The notes beneath the pieces were generated by a model. It searched no databases. It had not been told where the DNA came from and saw nothing but the letters and a program-made list of their open reading frames with translations. The translations under genes were made by a program, and so were the position numbers. A DNA stretch of 64,000 bases from Limimonas halophila (GTDB lineage Bacteria > Pseudomonadota > Alphaproteobacteria > Kiloniellales > Rhodovibrionaceae): the NCBI RefSeq assembly GCF_900100655.1, contig NZ_FNCE01000002.1, positions 248,001 through 312,000 on the forward strand. Direction: 5' to 3'. Shown here one piece after another: positions 33,617 through 42,811 of the stretch (positions are counted from its first letter, which is position 1; each line of letters starts with the position of its first letter).

Positions 33617-35134
33617 TCAGGTGCCCGGACTCTTCGCCATGGCGAAGAGGTTGACGCTCTCCTTCGGGCTGGAGGGCGTGCCCGAACAGCCGTGGCCGAA
33701 GGAGAAGCCGCAGCCGCCGCGCAGCTGCTCCGCGTCCTCGTCGGTTTCGCGGTGGCTGGTGGGGATGACGAAGCGGTCCTCGTAGTTGGCGATGGCCATG
33801 ATCCGGTACATCTCTTCGATCTCGTTCCCGGTCAGGCCGACGCGCTCCGCCGCGCCCTCGTCGATCACGCCCTCCACCGTCTGGCTGCGCATGTACTGGC
33901 GCATGGCAAGCATGCGCTCCAGGGCGGTGACGATGGGCTCGTCCCAGCCGGCGGTGAGCATGTTGGAGAGGTAGCGCACGGGGATGCGGAGCTGGCGCAC
34001 GTCCGGCATGCCCTCGTCCAGCGGCAGGTCGCCGTCCTCCGCGGCCTGCTGCACCGGCGAAAGCGGCGGCACGTACCAGACCATGGGCAGCGTCCGGTAC
34101 TCGGGGTGGAGCGGGAAGGCGACCTTCCACTCCATTGCCATCTTCCACACCGGGGAGTGCTTGGCCGCCTCGATCCAGGACTCGGAAATCCCGTCGCGCT
34201 TGGCGGCGGCCTGGACGTCGGGATCGAAGGGGTCGAGGAAGACGTCGAGCTGGGCCTGGTAGAGGTCCTGCTCATCGGCCTTGCTCGCGGCCTCCTCGAT
34301 CTTGTCGGCGTCGTAGAGCATCACGCCCAGGTAGCGGATGCGCCCGACGCAGGTCTCCGAGCACACCGTGGGCTGGCCCGCCTCGATGCGCGGATAGCAG
34401 AAGGTGCACTTCTCGGATTTGCCCGTGGACCAGTTGTAATAGATTTTCTTGTACGGGCAGCCGGAAATGCACATCCGCCAGCCGCGGCACTTGTCCTGGT
34501 CGATGAGGACGATGCCGTCCTCCTCGCGCTTGTAGATCGCGCCGGACGGGCAGACGGCGACGCAGGACGGATTGAGGCAGTGCTCGCACAGCCGGGGCAG
34601 GTACATCATGAAGGTGTTTTCGAACTGCCCGTAGATGTCCTTTTCGACGTCCTGGAAGTTGTAGTCCTGCGAGCGCTTGGCGAATTCACCGCCCAGGATT
34701 TCCTCCCAGTTCGGCCCCCATTCGATGTCGTTCATGCGCTGGCCGGAGATGAGCGAGCGCGGGCGCGCGGTGGGCGGCGCCTGCATGTCCGGGGCGGTGT
34801 GCAGGTGCTCGTAGTCGAAGGTGAAGGGCTCGTAGTAGTCGTCGATCTCCGGCAGGTCGGGGTTGGCAAAGATCTTGGCGAGGATGCGCCACTTCGCGCC
34901 CAGACGCGGCTCCAGCTTGCCGTTCTTCTTGCGCCGCCAGCCGCCCTTCCAGCGGTCCTGGTTCTCCCAGTCCTTGGGATAGCCGATGCCGGGCTTGGTC
35001 TCGACGTTGTTGAACCACGCGTATTCCATGCCCTCGCGGCTGGTCCACACGTTCTTGCAGGTCACCGAGCAGGTGTGACAGCCGATGCACTTGTCCAGAT
35101 TGAGGACCTTGCCGATTTGCGCGCGCACACGCAT
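33617..35134 (-). CDS. narH: Respiratory nitrate reductase beta subunit
   Basis: A 505-residue iron-sulfur protein that carries electrons from NarI to NarG on the cytoplasmic side. Its cysteine groups are CIGCHTCSVTCKNVW near the N-terminus, CEHCLNPSCVAVCPSG, CRGWRMCISGCPYKK and CTFCYPRIEAGQPTVCSETC. In the third group Trp replaces a cysteine (CRGWRMC), which is the normal NarH feature that gives one [3Fe-4S] beside three [4Fe-4S] clusters. Full length, 13 bases after narG. Confidence 0.97.
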   Translation of the reverse strand: MRVRAQIGKVLNLDKCIGCHTCSVTCKNVWTSREGMEYAWFNNVETKPGIGYPKDWENQDRWKGGWRRKKNGKLEPRLGAKWRILAKIFANPDLPEIDDYYEPFTFDYEHLHTAPDMQAPPTARPRSLISGQRMNDIEWGPNWEEILGGEFAKRSQDYNFQDVEKDIYGQFENTFMMYLPRLCEHCLNPSCVAVCPSGAIYKREEDGIVLIDQDKCRGWRMCISGCPYKKIYYNWSTGKSEKCTFCYPRIEAGQPTVCSETCVGRIRYLGVMLYDADKIEEAASKADEQDLYQAQLDVFLDPFDPDVQAAAKRDGISESWIEAAKHSPVWKMAMEWKVAFPLHPEYRTLPMVWYVPPLSPVQQAAEDGDLPLDEGMPDVRQLRIPVRYLSNMLTAGWDEPIVTALERMLAMRQYMRSQTVEGVIDEGAAERVGLTGNEIEEMYRIMAIANYEDRFVIPTSHRETDEDAEQLRGGCGFSFGHGCSGTPSSPKESVNLFAMAKSPGT

Positions 35135-35147
35135 CGATACTCTCCCT

Positions 35148-38100
35148 TCACGCGCCCGATTGGACGTGGCCGGCGGACTGGTATTGTTTCGTGCTTTCCG
35201 GATCTTCCAGCCAGTCCACGGTCGCCATCTTGCGCACGACGATGAATTCGTCGCGGTTGGAGCCCACCGTGCCGTAATAGTTGAAGAAGTAGCTGAGCTG
35301 GGCGTAGCCGCCGATCATGTGCGTCGGCTTCACGACCGCACGCGTAACGGAGTTGTGGATGCCGCCGCGCGTGCCCGTAAGCTCGGAGCCCGGCACGTTC
35401 ACGATCTTCTCCTGGGCGTGGTACATGAGCACCATGCCCTCCTTGACGCGCTGGGAGACCACCGCGCGCGCCGTCAGCGCCCCGTTGGCGTTGTAGGCCT
35501 CGATCCAGTCGTTGTCCTCGATGCCCACCTTCTGGGCGTCGCGCTCGGAAATCCACACGATGGGCCCGCCGCGCGAGAGCGTGAGCATCAAGAGGTTGTC
35601 GGTGTAGGTTGAGTGGATGCCCCACTTCTGGTGCGGCGTGATGAAGTTGAGCACGATTTCGCCGTGCCCGTTGTCGTGCGTGCCCTGGACCGGCGCGATC
35701 GTCTTGGTGTCCACCGGCGGCTTATAGACGCACAGGGCTTCGCCGAACGCCCGCATCCAGGGATGATCCTGGTAGAGCTGTTGCCGCCCGCTGAGCGTGC
35801 GCCACGGGATCATCTCGTGGACGTTCGTGTAGCTGCCGTTGTAGCTGACCTTCTCGCTTTCAACGCCGGACCAGATGGGCGAGGAGATGATTTTGCGCGG
35901 CTGCGCCGTGATGTCGTGGAGCTGGATATGCTCCTCCTCGCGCCCGTCGGCGAGGTGGGCGTGCTCGCGGCCCGTGCGCTTTTCCAGGTCGTGCCACGCT
36001 TTCGCCGCGACCCCGCCGTTTGTCTCCGGGGCCAGCGAGAGCACGGTGTCGCAGGCCTGCCGGTCGGTTTCCATCACCGGCCGGCCCGCCGTGGGCCCCT
36101 TGCGCACGCTGCCGTTGAGCTTGCGCAGGTAGTCGATCTCCTCGTTCGTGTCCCAGGACAGGCCCTTGCCGCCGTTGCCGAGCTGGTCCATCAGCGGCCC
36201 GACGGAGGTGAAGCGCGCGTAGACGTTGGGATAGTCGCGCTCGACGACCTTGATGGCGGGCATCGTCACGCCCGGCTGGGCCTCGCACTCGCCCTTGTGC
36301 CACTCCTTCACGTCCTTGGGCTGGCCCAGTTCGGCGGGGGAATCGTGCTGGAGCGGGCTGAGGACGATGTCCTGCTCCTTGCCCAGCACCTCCGGCGCCA
36401 CCTCGGAGAACTTGGCGGCGATCGACTTGTAGATGTCCCAGTCCGTGCGGCTTTCCCACACCGGGTCCACTGCCGGGTTCAGCGGATGGACGAAGGGGTG
36501 CATGTCGGAGGTGTTGAGGTCCGACTTCTCGTACCACGTGGCCGTGGGCAGCACGACGTCGGAATAGAGGCAGGTCGTGCACATGCGGAAGTCGAGCGTG
36601 CACAGCAGATCCAGCTTGCCTTCCGGCGCCTCCTCGTGCCAGGCGACCTCGCGCGGTTTCTGCTCGCCCGTATGGCCCAGATCCTTGCCCTGAAGCCCGT
36701 GCGTCGTGCCCAGCAGGTGCTTGAGGAAGTATTCGTGGCCCTTGCCGCTGGAGCCCAGCAGGTTGGAGCGCCAGACGAAGAGATTGCGCGGGAAGTTGTT
36801 GGGGTGGTCCGGGTCCTCGCAGGCGAAGCCCAGGTCGCCGCGCGTCAGCTTGTCCACGACGTGGGAGACGGGATCGGTACCCGCGTCCCTGGCCTCGCGC
36901 GCCACGTTCAGCGGGTTGCGGTTGAGCTGCGGCGCCGACGGCAGCCAGCCCATGCGCTCGGCGCGGACGTTGTAGTCGATCAGGCTGTCGCGGTTCCACT
37001 CGCCCTCGGGCGCGGTGGGTGACAGCAGCTCGGACACCGGCAGCTTCTCGTACCGCCACTGATTGGTATGGGCGTAGAAGAAGCTGGTGCCGTTCATGTG
37101 CCGCGGCGGGCGGTGCCAGTCCAGCGCGAAGGCCACGGCCGCCCAACCCGTCTGCGGGCGCACCTTTTCCTGGCCGACGTAGTGCGACCAGCCGCCGCCC
37201 GACTTGCCGACCGTGCCGCACATCACCAACAGATTGATGATGCTGCGGTAGATCATGTCCTGGTGGTACCAGTGGTTCAGGCCCGCCCCGAGGATGACCA
37301 TCGAGCGGCCCTCGGTGCGGTCGGCGTTCTTGGCGAAGGCGCGCGCCACCTCGATCACGCGCTTGCGCGGCACGCCCGTGACCTGTTCCTGCCACGCCGG
37401 GGTGTAGGGCACGTCGTCGTCATAGGAGGTCGCGGCGTTCTCGCCGCCCAGGCCGCGGTCCACGCCGTAGTTGGCGGCGAAGAGGTCGAAGACGGTGGTG
37501 ACGAGCGTTTCCGTGCCGTCGGCCAGGGTGACGCGCTTCACCGGCACCTGGCGCGTGAGCACCTCGTCGTGATCCGTGCCGGTGAAGTAATCGTGGTGGC
37601 GGTCGCCGAAGTAGGGGAAGCGCACGGGCGCGCTGTGGTCGCGGTCGTGCAGCGTGGTCAGGCGCAGCTCGACGTCGCGGTCCCGGCCGTCCTTCTCCTC
37701 CAGGTTCCAGTGGCCGTCCGAACTCCAGCGGAAGCCGATGGAGCCGCGCGGAACCACGATCTCGCCCGTCTTGCGGTCGTACGCGACCGTCTTCCAGTCG
37801 GCATTCTCCTGCTCGCCCAGCGCATCGGCGAAGTCGCTCGCGCGAAGCAGGCGCCCGCCCGTGTAGCCGTCGCCCTGCGGGTCCAGGCGCACCAGCTTGG
37901 GGAAGTCGGTGTAGCGCCGGCAGTAGTCCTGGAAGTAGTCGGACTGCCGATCCAGGTGGAATTCGCGCAGGATGACGTGGCCCATCGCCATGCCCAGCGC
38001 GGCGTCCGTGCCCTGCTTGGGCGAGAGCCAGAGGTCGCCGAACTTCGAGGCTTCCGAGTAGTCCGGCGTGATGACGACGCTCTTGGCGCCCTTGTAGCGC

Positions 38101-38909
38101 GCTTCGGTGTAGAAGTGCGCGTCGGGCGTGCGCGTCTGCGGCACGTTGGAGCCCCAGATCAGCAGGAAGCCCGCGTTGTACCAGTCCGCGCTCTCGGGCA
38201 CGTCGGTCTGCTCGCCCCAGGTCTGCGGCGAGGACGGCGGCAGGTCGCAGTACCAGTCGTAGAAGGACAGGCACGTCCCGCCGAGCAGCGAGAGGTAGCG
38301 CGTGCCCGCCGCGTAGGAGAGCATCGACATCGCCGGGATGGGCGAGAAGCCCGCCACGCGGTCCGGCCCGTAAGACCGGACGGTGTAAGCGTTGGCTGCC
38401 GCCACCAGCTCGGTCGCCTCGTCCCAGTCCACGCGCACGAAGCCGCCAAGGCCGCGGCGCTGTTTGTAGGACTGCGCCTTTTCCGGGTCCTCGACGATCG
38501 ACTTCCACGCAGCTACGGGGCTGTGCGTCTTGCGCGCCTCGCGCCACAGCGCCACGAGCTGCTGGCGCATCATGGGGTACTTCAGGCGGTTGCCCGAGTA
38601 GATGTACCAGGAATAGCTCGCCCCGCGGGAGCAACCGCGCGGTTCGTGGTTGGGCATGTCCGGGCGCGTGCGTGGGTAGTCCGTCTGCTGCGTCTCCCAG
38701 GTAACGATCCCGCCCTTCACGTGGATCTTCCACGAGCACGATCCGGTGCAGTTTACACCGTGGGTGGAACGCACGACCTTGTCGTGCTGCCAACGGTTGC
38801 GGTATCCGTCCTCCCACGAGCGGTCCTCGTTGGTGACGATCCCGTGGCCGTCGGAAAACTGGCCCACGTTCTTGCGGAAGAAGGTCAGCCGGTCGAGAAA
38901 GTGGCTCAT
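35148..38909 (-). CDS. narG: Respiratory nitrate reductase alpha subunit, catalytic
   Basis: The 1253-residue catalytic subunit reduces nitrate to nitrite at a Mo-bis-MGD centre facing the cytoplasm. Near the N-terminus HGVNCTGSCSWKIHVKGG and, later, GCSRGASYSWYIYS supply the His/Cys ligands of the FS0 [4Fe-4S] cluster. The Asp Mo-ligand region FYDWYCDLPPSSPQTWGEQT is intact. No twin-arginine signal is cleaved in this class, and none is needed. It is membrane-attached through NarHI. Follows the second narK by 22 bases. Confidence 0.98.
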   Translation of the reverse strand: MSHFLDRLTFFRKNVGQFSDGHGIVTNEDRSWEDGYRNRWQHDKVVRSTHGVNCTGSCSWKIHVKGGIVTWETQQTDYPRTRPDMPNHEPRGCSRGASYSWYIYSGNRLKYPMMRQQLVALWREARKTHSPVAAWKSIVEDPEKAQSYKQRRGLGGFVRVDWDEATELVAAANAYTVRSYGPDRVAGFSPIPAMSMLSYAAGTRYLSLLGGTCLSFYDWYCDLPPSSPQTWGEQTDVPESADWYNAGFLLIWGSNVPQTRTPDAHFYTEARYKGAKSVVITPDYSEASKFGDLWLSPKQGTDAALGMAMGHVILREFHLDRQSDYFQDYCRRYTDFPKLVRLDPQGDGYTGGRLLRASDFADALGEQENADWKTVAYDRKTGEIVVPRGSIGFRWSSDGHWNLEEKDGRDRDVELRLTTLHDRDHSAPVRFPYFGDRHHDYFTGTDHDEVLTRQVPVKRVTLADGTETLVTTVFDLFAANYGVDRGLGGENAATSYDDDVPYTPAWQEQVTGVPRKRVIEVARAFAKNADRTEGRSMVILGAGLNHWYHQDMIYRSIINLLVMCGTVGKSGGGWSHYVGQEKVRPQTGWAAVAFALDWHRPPRHMNGTSFFYAHTNQWRYEKLPVSELLSPTAPEGEWNRDSLIDYNVRAERMGWLPSAPQLNRNPLNVAREARDAGTDPVSHVVDKLTRGDLGFACEDPDHPNNFPRNLFVWRSNLLGSSGKGHEYFLKHLLGTTHGLQGKDLGHTGEQKPREVAWHEEAPEGKLDLLCTLDFRMCTTCLYSDVVLPTATWYEKSDLNTSDMHPFVHPLNPAVDPVWESRTDWDIYKSIAAKFSEVAPEVLGKEQDIVLSPLQHDSPAELGQPKDVKEWHKGECEAQPGVTMPAIKVVERDYPNVYARFTSVGPLMDQLGNGGKGLSWDTNEEIDYLRKLNGSVRKGPTAGRPVMETDRQACDTVLSLAPETNGGVAAKAWHDLEKRTGREHAHLADGREEEHIQLHDITAQPRKIISSPIWSGVESEKVSYNGSYTNVHEMIPWRTLSGRQQLYQDHPWMRAFGEALCVYKPPVDTKTIAPVQGTHDNGHGEIVLNFITPHQKWGIHSTYTDNLLMLTLSRGGPIVWISERDAQKVGIEDNDWIEAYNANGALTARAVVSQRVKEGMVLMYHAQEKIVNVPGSELTGTRGGIHNSVTRAVVKPTHMIGGYAQLSYFFNYYGTVGSNRDEFIVVRKMATVDWLEDPESTKQYQSAGHVQSGA

Positions 38910-38931
38910 CAGGAGTCTCCAGGTCGCGGGC

Positions 38932-40329
38932 TCAGCAGCGGATCTCGGCGTTGCGGCGGGTGTAGAACCACCACGTCAGGGCCGTGCACACCGCGTAAAA
39001 GGCGATGAAGAGGTAGAGCGCCGGCTCGGCGCCGCCCGTGTACTCGATCGACGTGCCGTAGGCCTTGGGGATGACGAAGGCACCGTAGGCAGCGATCGCG
39101 GAGGTGAAGCCGATCGTGGCGGCGCTTTCCCGCTCCGCCTCGCGCGTCTGCTCCGCCGCGCTCGTGTCGGGCATCAGCCGTGGCACTTCCTTGCGGAAGA
39201 TCACGGGGATCATCTGAAAGGTGGAGGCGTTGCCCACGCCCGTGGCGAAGAAGAGGATCATGAACATCGCGAAGAAGCCCCAGAAGGCGCCGGGCTGCTC
39301 GCGGATGCCCAGGAAGAAGAGCACACCCAGGACGGCGGCGATCATCACCACGAAGGTCCAAAGCGTGACGCGCCCGCCGCCGAACTTGTCGGAGATCCAG
39401 CCCGTCGCCGCGCGGCTGAGTGCGCCCACCAGCGGGCCCAGGAAGACGTACTGCAGCGCACCCACGTCGGGGAACTGGTTGGTCGCCAGCAGTGGGAAGC
39501 CGGCCGAATAGCCGATGAAGGAGCCGAACGTGCCGGTGTAGAGCACGCACATGATCCAGTTGTGCTTGCGCCGGAAGATCACCGCCTGATCCGAGAAGGA
39601 CGCGCGCGCGCTGGCGATGTCGTTCATGCCGAACCAGGCGGCGATCGTGGCGATCACCAGAAAGGGCACCCAGATGAAGCCGGCGTTCTGCAGCCAGATC
39701 TTGCCGCCCTCGGACACCTCCTGCGGTGGGCCGCCAAGGCTGCCGAAAACCGAGAAGGTGATGACGATGGGCACGATCAGCTGCATGACGCTGACGCCCG
39801 CGTTGCCCAGGCCGGCGTTGAGGGCGAGGGCGTTGCCCTTCGACTTGCGCGGGAAGAAAAAGGAGATGTTGGCCATCGACGAGGCGAAGTTCCCGCCGCC
39901 GAAGCCGCACAACAGTGCCAGCACCAGGAACACCCAGTAGGGCGTGTCCGGGTTCTGGACGGCGATCCCGATCCCCACGGCCGGGATCAGCAGCGAGGCC
40001 GTGGAAATCGCCGTCCAGCGCCGGCCGCCGAAGATGGGCACCATGAAGCTGTAGAAGATGCGCAGCGTGGCCCCGGAGAGCCCCGGCAGCGAGCTGAGCC
40101 AGAAGAGCTGGTTGGTGGTGTAGTTGAAGCCGATCGCGCCGAGCTTGGCGACCACGACGCTCCACACCAGCCAGACACAGAACGCCAGCAACAGGCAGGG
40201 AATGGAGATCCAGAGGTTGCGCTGGGCGACCTTGTAGCCGGCGTCCTCCCAGAACTGCTCGTCGTCCGGCCGCCAGTCGGTGAGCACCTGGCCGCCCTTG
40301 GGAACCGCGTGGCTCGTTGCGTTGGTCAT
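38932..40329 (-). CDS. Nitrate/nitrite transporter, NarK2 type (MFS)
   Basis: A 465-residue transporter with 12 predicted helices. The nitrate signature in helix 5 is seen as GFGGGNFASSMANISFFFP followed by GNALALNAGLGNAGVSVMQL. It starts with about 45 hydrophilic residues including DWRPDDEQFWE. This type is usually the nitrate/nitrite antiporter. In Paracoccus relatives the NarK1 and NarK2 halves are fused; here they are two genes 30 bases apart. Confidence 0.92.
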   Translation of the reverse strand: MTNATSHAVPKGGQVLTDWRPDDEQFWEDAGYKVAQRNLWISIPCLLLAFCVWLVWSVVVAKLGAIGFNYTTNQLFWLSSLPGLSGATLRIFYSFMVPIFGGRRWTAISTASLLIPAVGIGIAVQNPDTPYWVFLVLALLCGFGGGNFASSMANISFFFPRKSKGNALALNAGLGNAGVSVMQLIVPIVITFSVFGSLGGPPQEVSEGGKIWLQNAGFIWVPFLVIATIAAWFGMNDIASARASFSDQAVIFRRKHNWIMCVLYTGTFGSFIGYSAGFPLLATNQFPDVGALQYVFLGPLVGALSRAATGWISDKFGGGRVTLWTFVVMIAAVLGVLFFLGIREQPGAFWGFFAMFMILFFATGVGNASTFQMIPVIFRKEVPRLMPDTSAAEQTREAERESAATIGFTSAIAAYGAFVIPKAYGTSIEYTGGAEPALYLFIAFYAVCTALTWWFYTRRNAEIRC

Positions 40330-40359
40330 GATGGACGTCTTTCCGTTCTCGTGGCGCCG

Positions 40360-41736
40360 TCAGCGGGCGGGTTGGGTGGTGTTGGAGCCGGTCTTACCGC
40401 TCGTGCCGCGCTCTCCGGCCCGGCGCACGCGCACGGGCTGGTCCGGCAGGTCGGAGAGCTGCGTTTCCTTGGCGAGCTGCGGGTACTTGCGCCGCTCCAT
40501 GAGGCGGATGGCGACGTGCATCCACACGAAGCTGACGGCGACGATGATGAACATCAGCTGGAAGGCGGAGGTCCAAACGCCCGTCACGTCGATCAGGCCG
40601 CCGAAGGCGATGGGGAGGACGAAGCCGCCCAGGCCGCCGATCATGCCCACGAGGCCGCCCACGGACCCGACGTGGTCCGGGTAGTAGACGGGGATGTGCT
40701 TGTAGACGGCCGCCTTGCCGAGCGACATCACGAAGCCGAGCACCACACTCAGCGCGACGAACATCCACAGCGGCACGCCGAAGCTGAAGCGGATCGGCCC
40801 GTCCACGCCCTGCACGACGTACTGCGTCTGCGGATAGCTCATGAGGAAGAGACAGACGAGCGAGACGATGAAGGTGAGGTACATCACCGCCCGCGCGCCC
40901 CAGCGGTCGGACATCCACCCGCCCAGAGCGCGGAAAACCGAGGCGGGGAGCGAATACACGGCGGCGAGCGTGCCCGCCAGCGCCAGCGAGGTGTCGTACG
41001 CGCCCGTGTAGTAGCGCGGCAGGTAGGAGGCGAGCGCGACGAAGCCGCCGAAGACGAAGAAGTAGTACGTGGCGAAGCGCCACACCTGGATGTACTTCAA
41101 CGGCTCCAGCTGCATCATCGTCGAGGCCGTGGAACCTTCTCCCCTTCGCCGCGCGATGGTCGTCGGGTCCTCTTTGGCGAAGATAAAGAAGGCAACGCCC
41201 ATAATGGCGAGCACCACGGCGTAGACCTGCGCCGTCTGCTCCCAGCCCAGCGCGACCACGAGGAAGGGCGCGCCGAAGTTGGTTACGGCGGCGCCGACGT
41301 TGCCCGCGCCGAAGATGCCCAGCGCCGTGCCCTGGCGTCCCTTCTCAAACCATTTCGAGGTGTAGGCGATGCCGACAATGAAGGAGCCGCCGGCCAGCCC
41401 AACGCCCAGGGCCGCGACGAGGAAGACCAAGTAGGTCTCCACCATCGACAGGAGCCAAGTGCACACAGCCGTCGTGAGCATTTGGATGGTGAAGACGAGG
41501 CGGCCGCCGAACTGCTCCGTCCACACACCCAGGAAGATACGACTGATCGACCCCGTCAGCACCGGCGTGGCGACCAGGATGCCAAACTGGGTTTCCGACA
41601 GGCCCAGGTCTTCCTTGATTTGCACGCCGATGATGGAAAAGATCGTCCAGACTGCGAAACAGATCGTGAACCCCAGCGTGCTCAACCCAAGTGCCCGATA
41701 TTGTTGCTTGGGGGTGACCCCGTCCAAGGTGTTCAT
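40360..41736 (-). CDS. Nitrate/nitrite transporter, NarK1 type (MFS)
   Basis: A 458-residue major-facilitator protein with 12 helices. It carries GLSETQFGILVATPVLTGS, the GGSFIVGIAYTSKWFEKGRQ block and GTALGIFGAGNVGAAVT, the nitrate-transporter signature of the NarK1 class, usually proton-coupled nitrate uptake. AGGA eight bases before the ATG at 41736 supports this start over one 16 codons earlier. First gene of the nar operon; an FNR-like box lies about 92 bases upstream. Confidence 0.92.
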   Translation of the reverse strand: MNTLDGVTPKQQYRALGLSTLGFTICFAVWTIFSIIGVQIKEDLGLSETQFGILVATPVLTGSISRIFLGVWTEQFGGRLVFTIQMLTTAVCTWLLSMVETYLVFLVAALGVGLAGGSFIVGIAYTSKWFEKGRQGTALGIFGAGNVGAAVTNFGAPFLVVALGWEQTAQVYAVVLAIMGVAFFIFAKEDPTTIARRRGEGSTASTMMQLEPLKYIQVWRFATYYFFVFGGFVALASYLPRYYTGAYDTSLALAGTLAAVYSLPASVFRALGGWMSDRWGARAVMYLTFIVSLVCLFLMSYPQTQYVVQGVDGPIRFSFGVPLWMFVALSVVLGFVMSLGKAAVYKHIPVYYPDHVGSVGGLVGMIGGLGGFVLPIAFGGLIDVTGVWTSAFQLMFIIVAVSFVWMHVAIRLMERRKYPQLAKETQLSDLPDQPVRVRRAGERGTSGKTGSNTTQPAR

Positions 41737-41827
41737 CGGTGCGGTCCTTGCGCCGTTCCCAGGAATGAACCGGGGTGCGCGCACCCCTTATCGCCACGAG
41801 CGCTACGGAGAATTGGGGCGCAAGCGT

Positions 41828-41841
41828 ATGATCTGAGTCAA
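41828..41841 (-). promoter_or_regulatory. FNR/Dnr-like box upstream of the nar operon
   Basis: On the minus strand it reads TTGAC-TCAG-ATCAT, eight of ten matches to TTGAT-N4-ATCAA. Placed at the usual -41.5 it would put transcription start near 41793, leaving a leader of about 57 bases to narK1. This is consistent with anaerobic or nitrogen-oxide control. Confidence 0.6.
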
Positions 41842-41942
41842 ACGGAATTGAAATTTCATAAATACCACAAATGTATAGGATTTTCTTTATTCGGATAATA
41901 CACAGGAATCATTTTCATATATGACTTTTTTTACTTATCCGA

Positions 41943-41956
41943 TTGACATATATCAC
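41943..41956 (+). promoter_or_regulatory. Second FNR/Dnr-like box, near the Crp/Fnr regulator gene
   Basis: TTGAC-ATAT-ATCAC, eight of ten matches to the FNR-type consensus. It is centred about 48 bases before the regulator ATG at 41998 and 213 bases before narK1. Autoregulation of the regulator is the simplest reading; the spacing leaves little room for activation of that gene, so repression is possible. Confidence 0.5.
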
Positions 41957-41997
41957 AAACCTGAACAGTTTGGCTGTTAAGGAAATGGGGCGGCGCC

Positions 41998-42699
41998 ATG
42001 ATTCGAACCGACGACATTGAGGCGGTCCGGCGCCTGCCGGTCTTCGCCACGATGGCATCCGACAGTTTCGACACGCTGGTGACAGCCAGCTTCATGCAGC
42101 GATTTCCGCGCGAAACGGTGCTGCTGGAAGAGGGGCAGCCGGCCGATACGCTCTGCGTGATCGTCGAGGGGCGCGTGGAAATGAGCAGCACCCATGCCGG
42201 CCGGCGGACGACGGTGGCCGTCTTCGAACCGGTCACGGCGTTCATCCTGGCCGCGGTCGTGCGCGACCAGGTCAACCTGATGTCCGCGCGCACCCTGGAA
42301 ACCTCGCGCGTGCTCATCATTCCGGCCACCGTGATCCAGGACCTCATCGGCGCGGACGCCGCGTTTGCGAGCGCGATGATCGACGAACTGGCGCGCGGCT
42401 TCCGCACGATGGTCAAGACGGTGAAGGACCAGAAGCTGCGCCCTGCCAACGAGCGAATTGCCAACTATCTCCTGCGCTTACGTGCGGAGCACGGGGACGC
42501 CGACCGTTTTCACTTGACTCTCGACAAGGCCACCCTGGCCTCACTGCTCGGCATGACCCGCGAGAACCTGTCCCGCAGTCTGTCGACCATCCGAGATCAC
42601 GGTGCCGTGGTTCGCGGCAAGGAAGTGGCGATCACCGATCTCGACGCGCTGCACGCGCTCGCCCAACCGAACGTGCTGATCGACGACCCTCGTTCGTGA
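41998..42699 (+). CDS. Crp/Fnr-family regulator of nitrate respiration (NarR/Dnr-like)
   Basis: A 233-residue regulator with an N-terminal cyclic-nucleotide-type beta-barrel (about 15-125), a dimer helix, and a C-terminal helix-turn-helix with LASLLGMTRENLSRSLSTI, whose E..SR recognition pattern suits TTGAT-type half-sites. Only one cysteine is visible (DTLCVIV), so there is no FNR iron-sulfur cluster. That places it with Dnr, Nnr or NarR proteins that respond to nitrogen oxides. It is divergent from the narK1 operon, just as narR is in Paracoccus, and is the likely activator of that operon. Confidence 0.88.
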   Translation: MIRTDDIEAVRRLPVFATMASDSFDTLVTASFMQRFPRETVLLEEGQPADTLCVIVEGRVEMSSTHAGRRTTVAVFEPVTAFILAAVVRDQVNLMSARTLETSRVLIIPATVIQDLIGADAAFASAMIDELARGFRTMVKTVKDQKLRPANERIANYLLRLRAEHGDADRFHLTLDKATLASLLGMTRENLSRSLSTIRDHGAVVRGKEVAITDLDALHALAQPNVLIDDPRS

Positions 42700-42770
42700 C
42701 ACCTCGCAACGCGTGCGGCGGATCGCAGCAACGCGGCCGTAGCGTCTTGGCGTGAATCGCCCCACGTCCT

Positions 42771-42792
42771 CACGCCCACTCCGCTGGGCGTG
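42771..42792. other. Hairpin between convergent genes
   Basis: CACGCCCA (42771-42778) and TGGGCGTG (42785-42792) form a perfect 8-base stem with a 6-base loop, between the ends of the convergent regulator and glycosyltransferase genes. There is no T-tract on either side, so it is at best a weak or factor-assisted bidirectional terminator. Confidence 0.35.
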
Positions 42793-42811
42793 TGCCCGTT
42801 CGGGGACAAGG

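Noticed and set aside
38746-41898. Open frame of about 1050 codons on the plus strand opposite narG and the narK genes
   Set aside because: It is the antisense shadow of GC-rich real genes; its translation is His/Arg/Glu-rich with no family motifs, while narG and narK on the other strand are unmistakable.
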